Shown here: one piece after another, positions 16,302 through 25,289 of the stretch
Layout of the letters: each line of letters opens with the position of its first letter
Numbering within the stretch: the stretch's first letter is position 1
Assembly (NCBI GenBank): GCA_964473245.1
Contig: CAYYOL010000002.1
Location: 1-64,000 of the forward strand
Origin: CAYZJV01 sp964473245
Lineage (GTDB): Bacteria > Spirochaetota > Spirochaetia > Sphaerochaetales > Sphaerochaetaceae
Length of the DNA stretch: 64,000 nt
Reading direction: 5' to 3'
Program-made: the position numbers and the translations under genes
The notes under the pieces: generated by a model
Seen by the model: the letters and a program-made list of their open reading frames with translations, nothing else
The model's database searches: none
What the model was told of the DNA's origin: nothing

Positions 16302-18089
16302 ATGGGATCATTGCCACATTGGAACTTGGAAACCATATATCCCCGACTCGACAGTGACGAGTTCGAACAGGATCTGAAGCGTCTCGATTCATATGTCGCG
16401 TCGATACGGAGTAAGTTGGAGTATACAGGCGCGCAGAGCGGAGCTTTTTCCGATTGGTTGCTGTCTCTGCTCGATGACTATCAGACTGCGATCGATATCA
16501 CCGAAACACTCTATGCCTATGTGAGTGCGCTGCTCACAGTCGACACCAACGATGAGGCGGCCATGCGTGGCTTGAATCGGGTGGAAGAGGCCTCATTGGC
16601 CATCAAGGCAATCCATGTACAGGTGATCAACACTCTGGCCACATACCGAAGTGAGATCGCCACAGCACTCTCCTCCGATGAGCGCATCGCTCCCTATCAC
16701 TTCGTATTAGCTGAACTTCTTACCGAGCAGGAACACACCATGAGCGAAGCGGAGGAGAACCTCGCTGCAGATTTGAATCGGAGTGGTGCCGATGCATGGG
16801 GGCGACTCCAGGAGGCGATCTCATCGAATGTCGATGCGCTGTGGGATGAAGAGAGCTCGCTTCGCAAGACGGTCATCCAATTGCGGTCGATGGCTTTCGA
16901 TGCCGATCGTGCGGTGAGGAAGAGAGCATTCGAGAAGGAGTTGGAGATCTGGAGACAGCACGAGGTGGCTTTCGCCTATGCCATCAACGGAGTGAAGGGT
17001 ACCACCATCACACTCGATGCAAGACGGGGATACCGTGATCCATTACAGCGGGCGACTATGCAGGCTCGTATCGGAGATACTGTGCTCGATGCCCTCATGA
17101 AAACCATCGAGAAGAATCTCCCCCTGTTCCGCCGCTATATGCGAGCCAAGGCCCATGCACTGGGGTTGTCCAAACTGGCGTTCTTCGATCTATTCGCGCC
17201 GGTAGGAGCGATAGACAAACGGTATTCGTACGAAGAGGCGAAGGCGTTCATCATCGAGAACTTCTCCACCTTCCATCCGCCGGTGGGAACGTTCGCCAGT
17301 ATGGCGTTTGACAAGGAGTGGATCGATAGCGAGCCACGGCCTGGAAAAGTCGGTGGAGCCTATTGCACCTCCTTTCCACTGCGAAAGGAGACGAGGATTC
17401 TCGCCAATTTCGATTCCACTTTCGATGGCGTTTCCACCATAGCACACGAGCTCGGACACGCATACCACGACTATGTGACCCGCGATCTTCCAGCACTCTT
17501 GCGTCACTATCCCATGACCTTGGCAGAGACCGCGAGCATCTTCAGCCAGTTCGTCGTATTCCAGGGTGCACTGAAGAGCGCTAGCGGGAACGAGAGGATC
17601 GCCCTGGTGGAAGGTTTTCTCCAAGATGCCACGCAGACCTGTGTTGATATCCTCAGCAGATTCTATTTCGAGCGCGATCTTTTCGCTGAACGCCGCCAAG
17701 GGGATGTCATGGCGAGTCGATTGTGTGCCATTATGGAAGAGGCACAGCGAGCCTCGTACGGAGATGCTCTCGATCAGGATGCACTGCACCCCTATATGTG
17801 GGCTGTGAAGGGGCACTACTACAGTAGTGAACTCTCTTTCTACAACTTTCCCTACGCCTTCGGACAACTGTTCGGCTTAGGCGTCTACCAATTGTCGCAA
17901 AGCGATCCCGATACGTTCGGGGCCCGTTACGATGCCCTGTTGGCACATACCGGTCGAGACTCGGCCGAAGCTGTCGCTGCCACCGTCGGTTGCGATATCA
18001 CCACACAAGCCTTCTGGCAGGAAAGTATCGACGTGATAGCCACATATGTCGATGAATTCTGCTCACTAGTTGGCTACGAAGGAGACTGA
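16302..18089 (+). CDS. pepF: Oligoendopeptidase F (M3 family metallopeptidase)
   Basis: The 595-residue cytoplasmic zinc peptidase has the M3 active site HELGHAYHDY near residue 384, with the third zinc ligand expected in the following helix (LAETASIFSQF). Length and ending (IDEFCSLVG-like tail) fit PepF, which cleaves peptides of roughly 7-17 residues during peptide turnover. AAGGAG (16288-16293) sits 8 nt before the ATG. A ribosomal RNA methyltransferase follows 3 nt after the stop, so the two are probably co-transcribed. Confidence 0.92.
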   Translation: MGSLPHWNLETIYPRLDSDEFEQDLKRLDSYVASIRSKLEYTGAQSGAFSDWLLSLLDDYQTAIDITETLYAYVSALLTVDTNDEAAMRGLNRVEEASLAIKAIHVQVINTLATYRSEIATALSSDERIAPYHFVLAELLTEQEHTMSEAEENLAADLNRSGADAWGRLQEAISSNVDALWDEESSLRKTVIQLRSMAFDADRAVRKRAFEKELEIWRQHEVAFAYAINGVKGTTITLDARRGYRDPLQRATMQARIGDTVLDALMKTIEKNLPLFRRYMRAKAHALGLSKLAFFDLFAPVGAIDKRYSYEEAKAFIIENFSTFHPPVGTFASMAFDKEWIDSEPRPGKVGGAYCTSFPLRKETRILANFDSTFDGVSTIAHELGHAYHDYVTRDLPALLRHYPMTLAETASIFSQFVVFQGALKSASGNERIALVEGFLQDATQTCVDILSRFYFERDLFAERRQGDVMASRLCAIMEEAQRASYGDALDQDALHPYMWAVKGHYYSSELSFYNFPYAFGQLFGLGVYQLSQSDPDTFGARYDALLAHTGRDSAEAVAATVGCDITTQAFWQESIDVIATYVDEFCSLVGYEGD

Positions 18090-18092
18090 ACG

Positions 18093-19271
18093 ATGGAATT
18101 GCGACTGGAGATCGAGAAACTGGTATCCAAAGGTGAGGGGCTGGCCCGTCACGATGGAAAGACCATCTTTGTGCAGGGAGCACTGCCCGGAGAGACGGTA
18201 CTGGCCGAAGAGACGGAATTGAAGAGCGACTTCTCCCGTGCCGAGACGATCGAGGTGCTGGAACCGTCACCCGATCGCGCCGTACCGGCATGTCCGCACT
18301 ATGGCATCTGCGGAGGTTGCGATCTGCAGCACCTCTCCATAGAGGGACAGGCGCGACTGAAGGGAGATATCGTGAAGGAGAATCTCAAGCGGATCGGTTC
18401 TGTCGATGTCGATAATCCAACGCGGGGCATAACGGTCAAGCCGGTTGTCTCGGGACCGGGATGGAACTACCGCTCGCGGGTTCGCTTCCATGTCGATCGA
18501 TCGAGTGGTAGGTGTGGTTTCCTTGGAAAGAAGAGTAGTGACCTGGTGGATATTCGTCACTGTCCCATCCTCTGCGATTCGCTGAATCGGCTGCTGGATG
18601 AGAAGCGACCTTTGTTGCTGAAAGCAGCGAGCATGAGGCTAGCTACCGAAGGGTGGCAACGTCGAAAGCGGTACATCGAGGTTCCCGCGTTCGCAGGAGA
18701 TACCAAGGTGTCACTCAGCGAGACAGCAGTCGCCGTGACGGTTGGGGAGAAGACGCTCTGGGCAGACTCGAACGTCTTTTTCCAGAACAATCGACACCTG
18801 CTGCCCGCCGTTGTCAGTTTCGTACAGGAGTATGTCGCCGGGAGCACGATAGTCGATCTCTATGCAGGGGTCGGAACCTTCAGCGCCTTCGTCGAGGGAC
18901 CGAATAGACATGTGGTTGCCGTGGAGCGAGATGAGAAGTGCCTCTCGCTTGCACAGCGGAACTTGGCACATACCGAGTTCTTCACGCAGACTGCAGAGCG
19001 GTGGAGCCGCAAGAACGAAGAGCAACGGGCCGATACCGTGATCGTCGATCCACCACGGGCAGGACTTGAGGCTCGGTTGGTTCGTACTATCGCATCGTGG
19101 GAGCCGAAGGCGATCATCTATGTCTCGTGCGACAGTGTAACGCTCGCGCGTGATTGTAGACGATTTGCCGAAGTCGGGTATCGCATGCACGCAATGCAGG
19201 TATTCGATCTCTATCCTCAGACATCGCATATCGAGAGTGCAGTCGTGCTCATTCCCGATACGCCGAACTAG
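18093..19271 (+). CDS. rlmD: 23S rRNA m5U methyltransferase of the RlmD/TrmA family
   Basis: The 392-residue product has an N-terminal TRAM RNA-binding domain (about 1-58) and an iron-sulfur cysteine set (CPHYGICGGC plus CPIL near 155). The C-terminal SAM domain has DLYAGVGTFS, DPPRAG, the catalytic Cys in YVSCDSVTLARD, and the terminal DLYPQTSHIES signature. The family makes 5-methyluridine in 23S rRNA (positions 747 or 1939) or tRNA; which uridine is modified cannot be decided here. It follows pepF by 3 nt. Confidence 0.85.
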   Translation: MELRLEIEKLVSKGEGLARHDGKTIFVQGALPGETVLAEETELKSDFSRAETIEVLEPSPDRAVPACPHYGICGGCDLQHLSIEGQARLKGDIVKENLKRIGSVDVDNPTRGITVKPVVSGPGWNYRSRVRFHVDRSSGRCGFLGKKSSDLVDIRHCPILCDSLNRLLDEKRPLLLKAASMRLATEGWQRRKRYIEVPAFAGDTKVSLSETAVAVTVGEKTLWADSNVFFQNNRHLLPAVVSFVQEYVAGSTIVDLYAGVGTFSAFVEGPNRHVVAVERDEKCLSLAQRNLAHTEFFTQTAERWSRKNEEQRADTVIVDPPRAGLEARLVRTIASWEPKAIIYVSCDSVTLARDCRRFAEVGYRMHAMQVFDLYPQTSHIESAVVLIPDTPN

Positions 19272-19283
19272 TTCTACGGGAGA

Positions 19284-19610
19284 TCAGGTGTTGTAGAGTC
19301 GTGGACTGGGAGACTTAACCACGAAGAATTCGCAGATATCGTCGTGTTCATTACGAACCTGCATGAATGTACCGTAGGGGATGTGTACAATCGTCCCCTT
19401 CGCATAGGTGTGCGGCTCTTGGTCTCCGAGCTGCAATGTGAGGTTCCCGCGGACAATGATCATGTGAACATAGGAGTTTGCATGATGGTCCGGGACGGAA
19501 TCTCCTTTCGGGAGTATCATGTGGTTGATCATCACCGGATCATCGTCGATCAGTTTCTCGATATGTTTCGTATCGGACACAGCGTAGGAATAGGTTTTTT
19601 CAATCATCAT
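19284..19610 (-). CDS. Small cupin-domain protein
   Basis: The 108-residue protein is a single cupin barrel. Motif 1 is partly preserved (DHHANSYVHMIIVRGNLTLQLGD), as is motif 2 (GTIVHIPYGTFMQVRNEHDDI), with candidate metal ligands His41, His42 and Glu/His nearby. Single-domain cupins often act as small metal-dependent enzymes or ligand sensors; no specific role can be assigned. A GAGGGG ribosome site precedes the ATG. It is convergent with the rRNA methyltransferase gene and divergent from the AI-2E-type transporter gene. Confidence 0.7.
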   Translation of the reverse strand: MMIEKTYSYAVSDTKHIEKLIDDDPVMINHMILPKGDSVPDHHANSYVHMIIVRGNLTLQLGDQEPHTYAKGTIVHIPYGTFMQVRNEHDDICEFFVVKSPSPRLYNT

Positions 19611-19634
19611 GGAATTCCCCTCTTCTTTGATTTC

Positions 19635-19650
19635 GCATATAACGATATGC
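19635..19650. promoter_or_regulatory. Palindrome in the cupin/AI-2E-family divergent promoter region
   Basis: GCATAT and ATATGC are separated by 4 nt in a 92-bp divergent intergenic region. A TATACT box on the plus strand (19659-19664) lies just downstream, so a protein bound here could control one or both genes. Candidate operator only. Confidence 0.35.
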
Positions 19651-19702
19651 TATCGAATATACTACATGTACCAAAAAAGGGAAGGGTTGAGGAGCGACAC
19701 CG

Positions 19703-20839
19703 GTGGAAAGAAAAGTAGTCAGACAGATTTTCGCACTCATTGCAGCAAGTATTGTATTGCTGTGGGCGCTCATGAACCATGAGACTGCCACGAGACTCTT
19801 GCGGTGGGGCTTTGCCATCATTGGACCGCTTGTTGGAGGAGGTGCCATCGCATTCATCCTCAATGTGCCGGTTCGCTCTCTTGAGCGGCGAGTTTTCAAG
19901 AAGGGGCCGGCTTCACTCAGACGGTCATTGGCCATGGTAACGACCTTCCTGTTCGTGCTACTGGTCTTCTCCCTCTTGCTCCTGATCGTGATCCCAGAAC
20001 TTGTCTCTGCCATCGAACAACTATCTGCGAACCTTCCTGGCCTGATCGATTCTGTAAGAAGCTTAGGGGAGTCTCTCGGTGAGCGGTTCCCCGATCTCGG
20101 TTTCTGGCTCGAAGAGTTGAATATCTCTTGGCCAAATGTGAAAAGTGACGTGCTCGATTTCCTCAAGAGAAGTTCTTCCACGCTGGTGGGATCCACGGTC
20201 GGTATGGCTACGAATTTCATCAACGGGATCGTTAATTTTATCCTGGGCCTCGTCTTTGCTGTCTACATGCTTGCCAGGAAAGAGCAGTTGGCTCGACAGG
20301 TGAAGCGACTCCTCTCTGCCTATCTCAGTGACAATCGAGTGAAGCGACTGCTCCATGCAGGTCGTGTCGTCGATACCACATTCAGCAATTTCGTCTCGGG
20401 AGAAGTCATCGAGGCTACGATCCTCGGGTTCATGTTCCTGGTCTCCATGCTGATTTTCCGGTTCCCCTACGCGGTTCTCGTCTCTGCCCTCGTAGGGGTG
20501 CTCGCACTCATTCCCATAGTCGGTGCATTCATAGCCGCTACGATCGGTATCTTGCTCATGTTGGTAACCAGCCCCATGCAGGCACTCTGGTTTCTGGTAC
20601 TTTTCCTCGTGCTTCAGCAGATAGAGGGGAACTTCGTATATCCTCGGATCGTTGGAGACTCGATCGGACTGCCCGCACTCTGGGTCCTTGCTGCTGTGAT
20701 GATCGGTGGGAATCTGTTCGGTATTCTCGGCATGCTCGTAGGAGTTCCTGTGGCTGCAGTGCTCTATGTACTGCTTCGAGAGGCGGTGGCTTTCAGGCTA
20801 GAACAAGGTGGTGTCGACAGTGACAAGTCCGATAGTTGA
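19703..20839 (+). CDS. AI-2E family (PerM/YdiK-like) membrane protein
   Basis: The 378-residue product has about eight membrane helices and the family pattern: an N-terminal pair of helices, a soluble amphipathic stretch (LSANLPGLIDSVRSLGE), then a C-terminal block with GVLALIPIVGAFIAA and LQQIEGNFVYPRIVGDSIGLPALWV. Members are described as AI-2 exporters or Na+/H+ antiporters, and most are uncharacterised. The GTG start at 19703 is supported by GAGGAG about 8 nt upstream. Confidence 0.85.
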   Translation: MERKVVRQIFALIAASIVLLWALMNHETATRLLRWGFAIIGPLVGGGAIAFILNVPVRSLERRVFKKGPASLRRSLAMVTTFLFVLLVFSLLLLIVIPELVSAIEQLSANLPGLIDSVRSLGESLGERFPDLGFWLEELNISWPNVKSDVLDFLKRSSSTLVGSTVGMATNFINGIVNFILGLVFAVYMLARKEQLARQVKRLLSAYLSDNRVKRLLHAGRVVDTTFSNFVSGEVIEATILGFMFLVSMLIFRFPYAVLVSALVGVLALIPIVGAFIAATIGILLMLVTSPMQALWFLVLFLVLQQIEGNFVYPRIVGDSIGLPALWVLAAVMIGGNLFGILGMLVGVPVAAVLYVLLREAVAFRLEQGGVDSDKSDS

Positions 20840-20888
20840 CCCTTGTGAGAAAACCCGTTTTGGGGCACACTGAATCGAGCGAAACACT

Positions 20889-21548
20889 ATGGAAAGACAA
20901 CCGAAGAAACCGATTCTCCCCATCATCCTCCGAATGATTCCTCCGTTGGTGATTCTGATGCTCATGACCGTGTTCGTAGTGAGAAATGGAGTCACTGCAA
21001 TCGAGACGCTGGTCGATCAGTTTCACGATCGTATCTGGTTGACGACAGCGGCATTCATGGGACTTTTCTTGTTGAAATCGGTCTCGTTCGGTCTTCCGTT
21101 CGCCCTGTTGTATATTGGCGTGGGCAGTCTCTATCCATTCTGGTTGGCACTTGTGGTAAATTGTGTGGGGATCGTGGTGAACATGCAGATTCCCTACTTT
21201 CTCGGTCGATACACCGGAAGTGGCCTTGTAGAGCGGTTGTTGGGAAAGTACCCCAGCCTAGGCAGACTCGAGGCGTTCAGCAAACACTCCAGTCTTCTCT
21301 TCTCATTCATGGTGAAATTCATTGGGAAGATTCCCCATGAGATCACCAATGCTTTACTCGGTTCTCTGAAGGTTCCGTATGTACCCTACGTGGTAGGGGG
21401 TGTGCTGGGCCTGCTTCCGACAATGGTTGCCACTACGTTGGCTGGTTCGTCTCTTGACAATCCGGCCTCGCCGCAGTTCATCCTATCTGTGGTGTTTGTA
21501 CTGTCACTTGCCGGCCTTTCGTATGGTTTGTATAGAAAATATCGTTGA
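20889..21548 (+). CDS. TVP38/TMEM64 (DedA-like, VTT-domain) membrane protein
   Basis: The 219-residue integral membrane protein has the VTT-domain features: a helix pair followed by GVGSLYPFWLALVVNCVGIVV, the YFLGRYTGSG motif and a C-terminal PYVPYVVGGVLGLLPTMV helix. DedA/VTT proteins are linked to lipid scrambling, including undecaprenyl-phosphate and phosphatidylethanolamine recycling. The gene follows the AI-2E family gene by 49 nt in the same direction. Confidence 0.8.
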   Translation: MERQPKKPILPIILRMIPPLVILMLMTVFVVRNGVTAIETLVDQFHDRIWLTTAAFMGLFLLKSVSFGLPFALLYIGVGSLYPFWLALVVNCVGIVVNMQIPYFLGRYTGSGLVERLLGKYPSLGRLEAFSKHSSLLFSFMVKFIGKIPHEITNALLGSLKVPYVPYVVGGVLGLLPTMVATTLAGSSLDNPASPQFILSVVFVLSLAGLSYGLYRKYR

Positions 21549-21572
21549 TATCTTGGTGGTGGGGGTGTGGTA

Positions 21573-22109
21573 ATGGATTTTTTGCAAGACTTGGGTATCT
21601 GGATCTATTTCATCATTTTCTTCGGTAAGATTCTCGAAGTCACGGTAGCTACTTTGCGTATGGTGCTCATCAATAGGGGAGAGCGGGTGAAGGGGACGAT
21701 CATCGCTTTCTTCGACATTCTCCTTTGGCTGGTGATCACCGGTACCGTATTGGAGGGGTTCAAGGAGGATCCGTTGCGGATGGTCGTGTTCGCCCTTGCA
21801 TTTGCAGTGGGAAACTACCTCGGATCCTGGTTCGAGAGCAAACTCGCATTCGGTCTGAGCTCAATTCAGATCATTGTACCCGAATCGCCGAAGAGCAAGC
21901 AGTTGGCCGATACACTTCGGGACAACCATTTCGCAGTCACGGTAGTGAAGGGGACCGGGCGGAACGGAAACCGTGAACTGCTCATTCTTCACCTGAAACG
22001 GAAGCGCATTGCCGAGGCTGTCAGGATCATCAATACCACGTTCCCAGGAGCTGTGATCGCGGTGAACGACTCCAAGGCGATCCGTGGCGGGTATCTGGCA
22101 AGAAAGTGA
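21573..22109 (+). CDS. UPF0316 / DUF2179 membrane protein
   Basis: The 178-residue product has three membrane helices (FIIFFGKILEVTVATLRMVLI, IAFFDILLWLVITGTVLE, VVFALAFAVGNYLGSWFE) followed by a soluble C-terminal DUF2179-type domain with a beta-strand-rich region (FAVTVVKGTGRNGNRELLILHLKRK). This is the UPF0316 layout; function unknown. ATG 21573 has a G-rich ribosome site; GTG at 21567 is an alternative two codons earlier. Confidence 0.82.
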   Translation: MDFLQDLGIWIYFIIFFGKILEVTVATLRMVLINRGERVKGTIIAFFDILLWLVITGTVLEGFKEDPLRMVVFALAFAVGNYLGSWFESKLAFGLSSIQIIVPESPKSKQLADTLRDNHFAVTVVKGTGRNGNRELLILHLKRKRIAEAVRIINTTFPGAVIAVNDSKAIRGGYLARK

Positions 22110-22193
22110 CAGGCGGTCTGTTGCCGTTTCTTCTTCTGGTCATTTCCAAACGAAACGAAGGTAGCGGAACAATTACTAGTGTTCCATTACTGA

Positions 22194-22296
22194 GTGAGTG
22201 CAGGAAACGTAGGGGAGATACCCCGCCCTTTGGGGCGGTAGCGGAGGCGAAGCCTCCTGAGTCCAGGGCTTGCCCTGAGGTAACGATACCCTTCAT
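22194..22296 (+). other. Structured intergenic element with three GC-rich hairpins
   Basis: Between the UPF0316 gene and the secreted-protein gene lie three consecutive short hairpins: CCGCCC-TTTG-GGGCGG, GGAGGC-GAA-GCCTCC and CAGGGC-TT-GCCCTG. They are preceded by an 18-nt motif (22194-22211) and followed by GATACCCTTCAT (22285-22296). Near-identical copies of both flanking motifs occur at 34521-34538 and 34596-34607. It may be a leader RNA or a dispersed repeat. There is no T-tract, so it is not a simple terminator. Confidence 0.5.
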
Positions 22297-22319
22297 AATG
22301 TTCGGACCAAGAGGTGCCT

Positions 22320-22745
22320 ATGAGAAAACGAAGCAAAGTTGCTACGCTGGTGTTCGCACTTTTCATACTCTCTACCACAGCGGTCTATGCTGAACTCTCC
22401 CCGCAGGTCTACCAGAGTCTCCAGCAAGAAGCGCAAGAGTACTACTTGATCGAGACAGTGAAAGTGAGTTCTCCGTTTCGACTGTTCCGTAGGGAGAAGC
22501 CGGTGACGGTCACCGCCACGATCCTTGAGGTATACCGAAGCTCTCGCGACATCTCGGCAGGAGATACTATCGAGATCAGGTACATGAACTATCGCCCACC
22601 ACGACATTGGGTGGGACCACGTCCTATCCCGGTGCTGGCTAGAGGAGAACGGTATCACGCTTTCCTCAGCCGGTCCGACACAGAGAGCTACTACGTCCCT
22701 GCCGCTCGTGGAGCAAGCTTCGAGTCACCAGTCGTGGTTCGCTAA
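22320..22745 (+). CDS. Secreted protein of unknown function
   Basis: The 141-residue product has a clear signal peptide (MRKRSKVATLVFALFILSTTAVYA). The mature part resembles a small beta-barrel: TVTATILEVYRSSRDISAGDTIEIRYMNY, then a proline-rich loop (PPRHWVGPRPIP) and LARGERYHAFLS. Its strand and turn pattern recalls OB-fold-like periplasmic proteins, but no family is recognised. ATG 22320 has GAGGT 5 nt upstream; ATG 22314 is two codons earlier. It ends 4 nt before the convergent ankyrin lipoprotein gene. Confidence 0.65.
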   Translation: MRKRSKVATLVFALFILSTTAVYAELSPQVYQSLQQEAQEYYLIETVKVSSPFRLFRREKPVTVTATILEVYRSSRDISAGDTIEIRYMNYRPPRHWVGPRPIPVLARGERYHAFLSRSDTESYYVPAARGASFESPVVVR

Positions 22746-22749
22746 AAGA

Positions 22750-24564
22750 TCATTGCAAGAGTTCCAGCAGTTCTGGGTGGTACCAGTCTGCGATATCGTG
22801 CACAGTGGTTCCTTCGTTGTCCTGGGCATGGACGTCGGCCCCAGCTTCGAGTAACATGCGCACCGTTTCTGCACTGCCACTGTCCACTGCGAACATGAGC
22901 GGAGTGCGCCTATCCAGATCCTTGACCTTCACCTCGGCTCCAGCCTCGATGAGCATGTGCACCTTCTCAACATCTCCTTGAGCTGCAGCGTAGAAGAGGG
23001 CTGTGCTGCCGATCGTTTCGACTCTCGCATCCACCTCTGCTCCGTAGTCAAGAAGGAGTTGCATGACCTCCAGCGTATTCTCCTCTGTCGCCCAGATGAG
23101 TGGCGTGCCACCGAAAGAACGGTCGCGACTTTCGGTATCCGCTCCAGATTCCAACAGGAGTTTTACCACGTCCGTTCTCCCTCCTCGGGAGGCCCAGGTA
23201 ATCACTTCGCCACCGATGTCCTGTGTATCTCGTACTGAGATGTCGGCTCCTCGATCGAGTAGGGTAGCGACTACTGCTGGTGTGTTGTAGAGCGAAGCCC
23301 ACATGAGGGGAGAGCCTCCCACGGTATCGTCTACCGCTTCAATATCTGCTCCAGCGTCAAGCAGGAGCTCAACGATCTGTGGCCCTGAAACTGCCGCAGC
23401 CCAGATGATCGGAGGATCATGGAGTTCAAGATCGTATGCATGGACATCCGCCCCTGCTGAAAGCAAGAAAGCGACCAACTCTGGTGAGTTGTTGTCTATT
23501 GCAGTAATCAGTGGGGTCATGAACGAGCTTTGATGGATTCGATTCACATCGGCTCCTGCTTCGAGTGCTGCCCGGACTCCTGCAATGTCGAGGGTATCGA
23601 TCGCACGTTGAAGATCCGACTGAGCTCCAGCTGGCATATCGAGTTCACCGGATTCTACAGTTTCCACCTGCCGAGCAGACATTGCTTGGCGTAGCAGTTG
23701 GGCTATATCGTCTCTCCCTTCGGATATGGCTAGTTCGAGAGCTGTCTGGTTCTCAAAGAGGTCTGTGGCTTGCAGGTCGGCTCCTGCATCGATAAGTGTG
23801 GCGACCACTTCGTACGAGTTCTGAAGTGCTGCCCACATGAGAGCAGTGGATTCAAAGTGCAGATCACGACTCTCGATATCCATGCCATAAGCGAGGAGCA
23901 GTCGTATCACTTCTGCTGATCCATCCTGGGCTGCCCAGATGAGTGCATTGCCGCCGATATCCTGCGTGTCACGTGCTGTAACATCGGCTCCACGGTCGAG
24001 GAGAAGAGAGACCACGTCAGGAGTGTTCGACGATGCAGCCCACAACAGTGGTGTACCACCAAAGAAGTCGTCTCTATCTTCGATATTGGCACCAGCTTCG
24101 AGCAGTAAGGAGATGACCTGTTCTCCTGCTTGCTCAGCTGCCCAGATGATTGGCGGATCGAAATAGTCCAGATCACGTGCATGGACATCGGCTCCAGCTT
24201 CAAGTAGCAGGGAGACCAGGCTGGGGGAGTCCTCTGAAACTGCTAAGATGAGTGGTGTGGTGGAATAACCCTCCGGAAGCCAGTTCGGATCGGCTCCCGC
24301 TTCCAGTGCTTTACGCGTAGCATCGACACCGCCCGAAGAGACTGCCTGGAATAATTCACTCTGAGCATCGTAAGGATCCTCCACTTCGGTCTCTGAGTCG
24401 ACCCTGGTCTCGGCCTCTACAGTCTCCGGAGGTTCCAGGGTTACCGGTTCTGCCGGTGCAATCGGAGATGATTCTTCGTCATGTTGTGCCACGGTTCGGT
24501 CGGTGGTGCATCCGTGCAGCAGTACCATGAGTACCAGTGCTGCGGGTATAAGAACTCGTTTCAT
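22750..24564 (-). CDS. Ankyrin-repeat lipoprotein with an internal duplication
   Basis: The 604-residue product starts with a lipoprotein signal (LLHGC, lipidated Cys19) and an acidic, proline-rich linker (20-66). About 15 ankyrin repeats follow, recognisable by LLEAGADVHARD-type units. The repeat array is duplicated. Residues 67-292 correspond to 314-540 at a constant offset of 247 (AQSEL/AQSDL at 67/314, DPPIIWAA at 136/383, RDTQDIGG at 198/445). Outside the cytoplasm such proteins usually act as protein-binding scaffolds; the partner is unknown. It is convergent with the preceding secreted-protein gene. Confidence 0.85.
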   Translation of the reverse strand: MKRVLIPAALVLMVLLHGCTTDRTVAQHDEESSPIAPAEPVTLEPPETVEAETRVDSETEVEDPYDAQSELFQAVSSGGVDATRKALEAGADPNWLPEGYSTTPLILAVSEDSPSLVSLLLEAGADVHARDLDYFDPPIIWAAEQAGEQVISLLLEAGANIEDRDDFFGGTPLLWAASSNTPDVVSLLLDRGADVTARDTQDIGGNALIWAAQDGSAEVIRLLLAYGMDIESRDLHFESTALMWAALQNSYEVVATLIDAGADLQATDLFENQTALELAISEGRDDIAQLLRQAMSARQVETVESGELDMPAGAQSDLQRAIDTLDIAGVRAALEAGADVNRIHQSSFMTPLITAIDNNSPELVAFLLSAGADVHAYDLELHDPPIIWAAAVSGPQIVELLLDAGADIEAVDDTVGGSPLMWASLYNTPAVVATLLDRGADISVRDTQDIGGEVITWASRGGRTDVVKLLLESGADTESRDRSFGGTPLIWATEENTLEVMQLLLDYGAEVDARVETIGSTALFYAAAQGDVEKVHMLIEAGAEVKVKDLDRRTPLMFAVDSGSAETVRMLLEAGADVHAQDNEGTTVHDIADWYHPELLELLQ

Positions 24565-24742
24565 TGCTTGCCCCCATGTATCTTGTTACGGGCATGCATG
24601 CAGCAATGTTGTACACATGGGTTCACCAGACTCGCCGATCATACCCTATTGAAAGGGTAGTGATTCAAAGAGCGAGCGGCAATACCCCCATGGAAAGAAT
24701 TTCGAACTACGTGCGCGACAGTCTATGGATCTTCGTAGGGTA

Positions 24743-25177
24743 CTACGTGCTCCGACTGCCTGTGTGTACCACTACCGTGGAGGAGAGTCTGTCGTGAAGA
24801 CCCTGGCGAGATGGATGTGAGAACATCATGAGGTATCCTATACCGAGGGGGTAGGTACACAGCACCATGGAGAGATATCGAATCATCGATCGCCATACCG
24901 TGAGTCGTTTCCCCGGTGACGGGACGATGATGATCGAGAAGAGACGCATACCGATTGTCTGGTTCCATACACTCCAGCAGATGATCAGATAGATAGCGCG
25001 AACGAGGACCCAGATGATCGGCAGCAGAACGGTATAACCAAGGAGGAAGAGGCCGATTTCGGGACCGAAAAGACCTCGTGCGTACCATATCCAGAGAGGT
25101 AGCTGCACCAATGCTGTAATCCCGATGTCGATGCAATATGCTCCGAACCGTCTCCTGCCACTTGCAAAGACTTCCAT
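24743..25177 (-). CDS. RDD-family membrane protein
   Basis: The 144-residue product fits the RDD family: a conserved RRRFGAYCIDIGI start, three membrane helices (about 12-32, 45-70 and 98-120) and a terminal QGLHDRLSSTVVV. The family's Asp is present in helix 1. Some RDD proteins have been proposed as Na+/H+ antiporters, others as assembly factors; function here is unknown. No Shine-Dalgarno precedes ATG 25177. Instead TACGAT (complement of 25184-25189) ends 6 nt before it, the leaderless geometry seen elsewhere in this window. Confidence 0.75.
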   Translation of the reverse strand: MEVFASGRRRFGAYCIDIGITALVQLPLWIWYARGLFGPEIGLFLLGYTVLLPIIWVLVRAIYLIICWSVWNQTIGMRLFSIIIVPSPGKRLTVWRSMIRYLSMVLCTYPLGIGYLMMFSHPSRQGLHDRLSSTVVVHTGSRST

Positions 25178-25215
25178 GAGGGGATCGTATCATTTACCTA
25201 ATCTTCACATTCTCT

Positions 25216-25243
25216 TTAACAATCGCTGATATGCCCCTAGTAT
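25216..25243 (+). promoter_or_regulatory. Putative sigma-70 promoter for the 25290 gene
   Basis: TTAACA (25216-25221), 16 bp, then TAGTAT (25238-25243), giving an RNA start near 25250 and a leader of about 40 nt with GAAGGAG before the ATG. Confidence 0.45.
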
Positions 25244-25289
25244 CCTTCGACCATGAACCAATTGGAGCAGTAGCTCGAAGGAGAATAGT

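Noticed and set aside
24592..24601. GCATGCATGC palindrome near the ankyrin gene start
   Set aside because: Short self-complementary run without spacing or a second copy; likely chance.
25177..25183. GAGGGG near the RDD start read as a plus-strand ribosome site
   Set aside because: It lies on the wrong strand for the RDD gene (the sense sequence is CCCCTC) and no plus-strand gene starts there.
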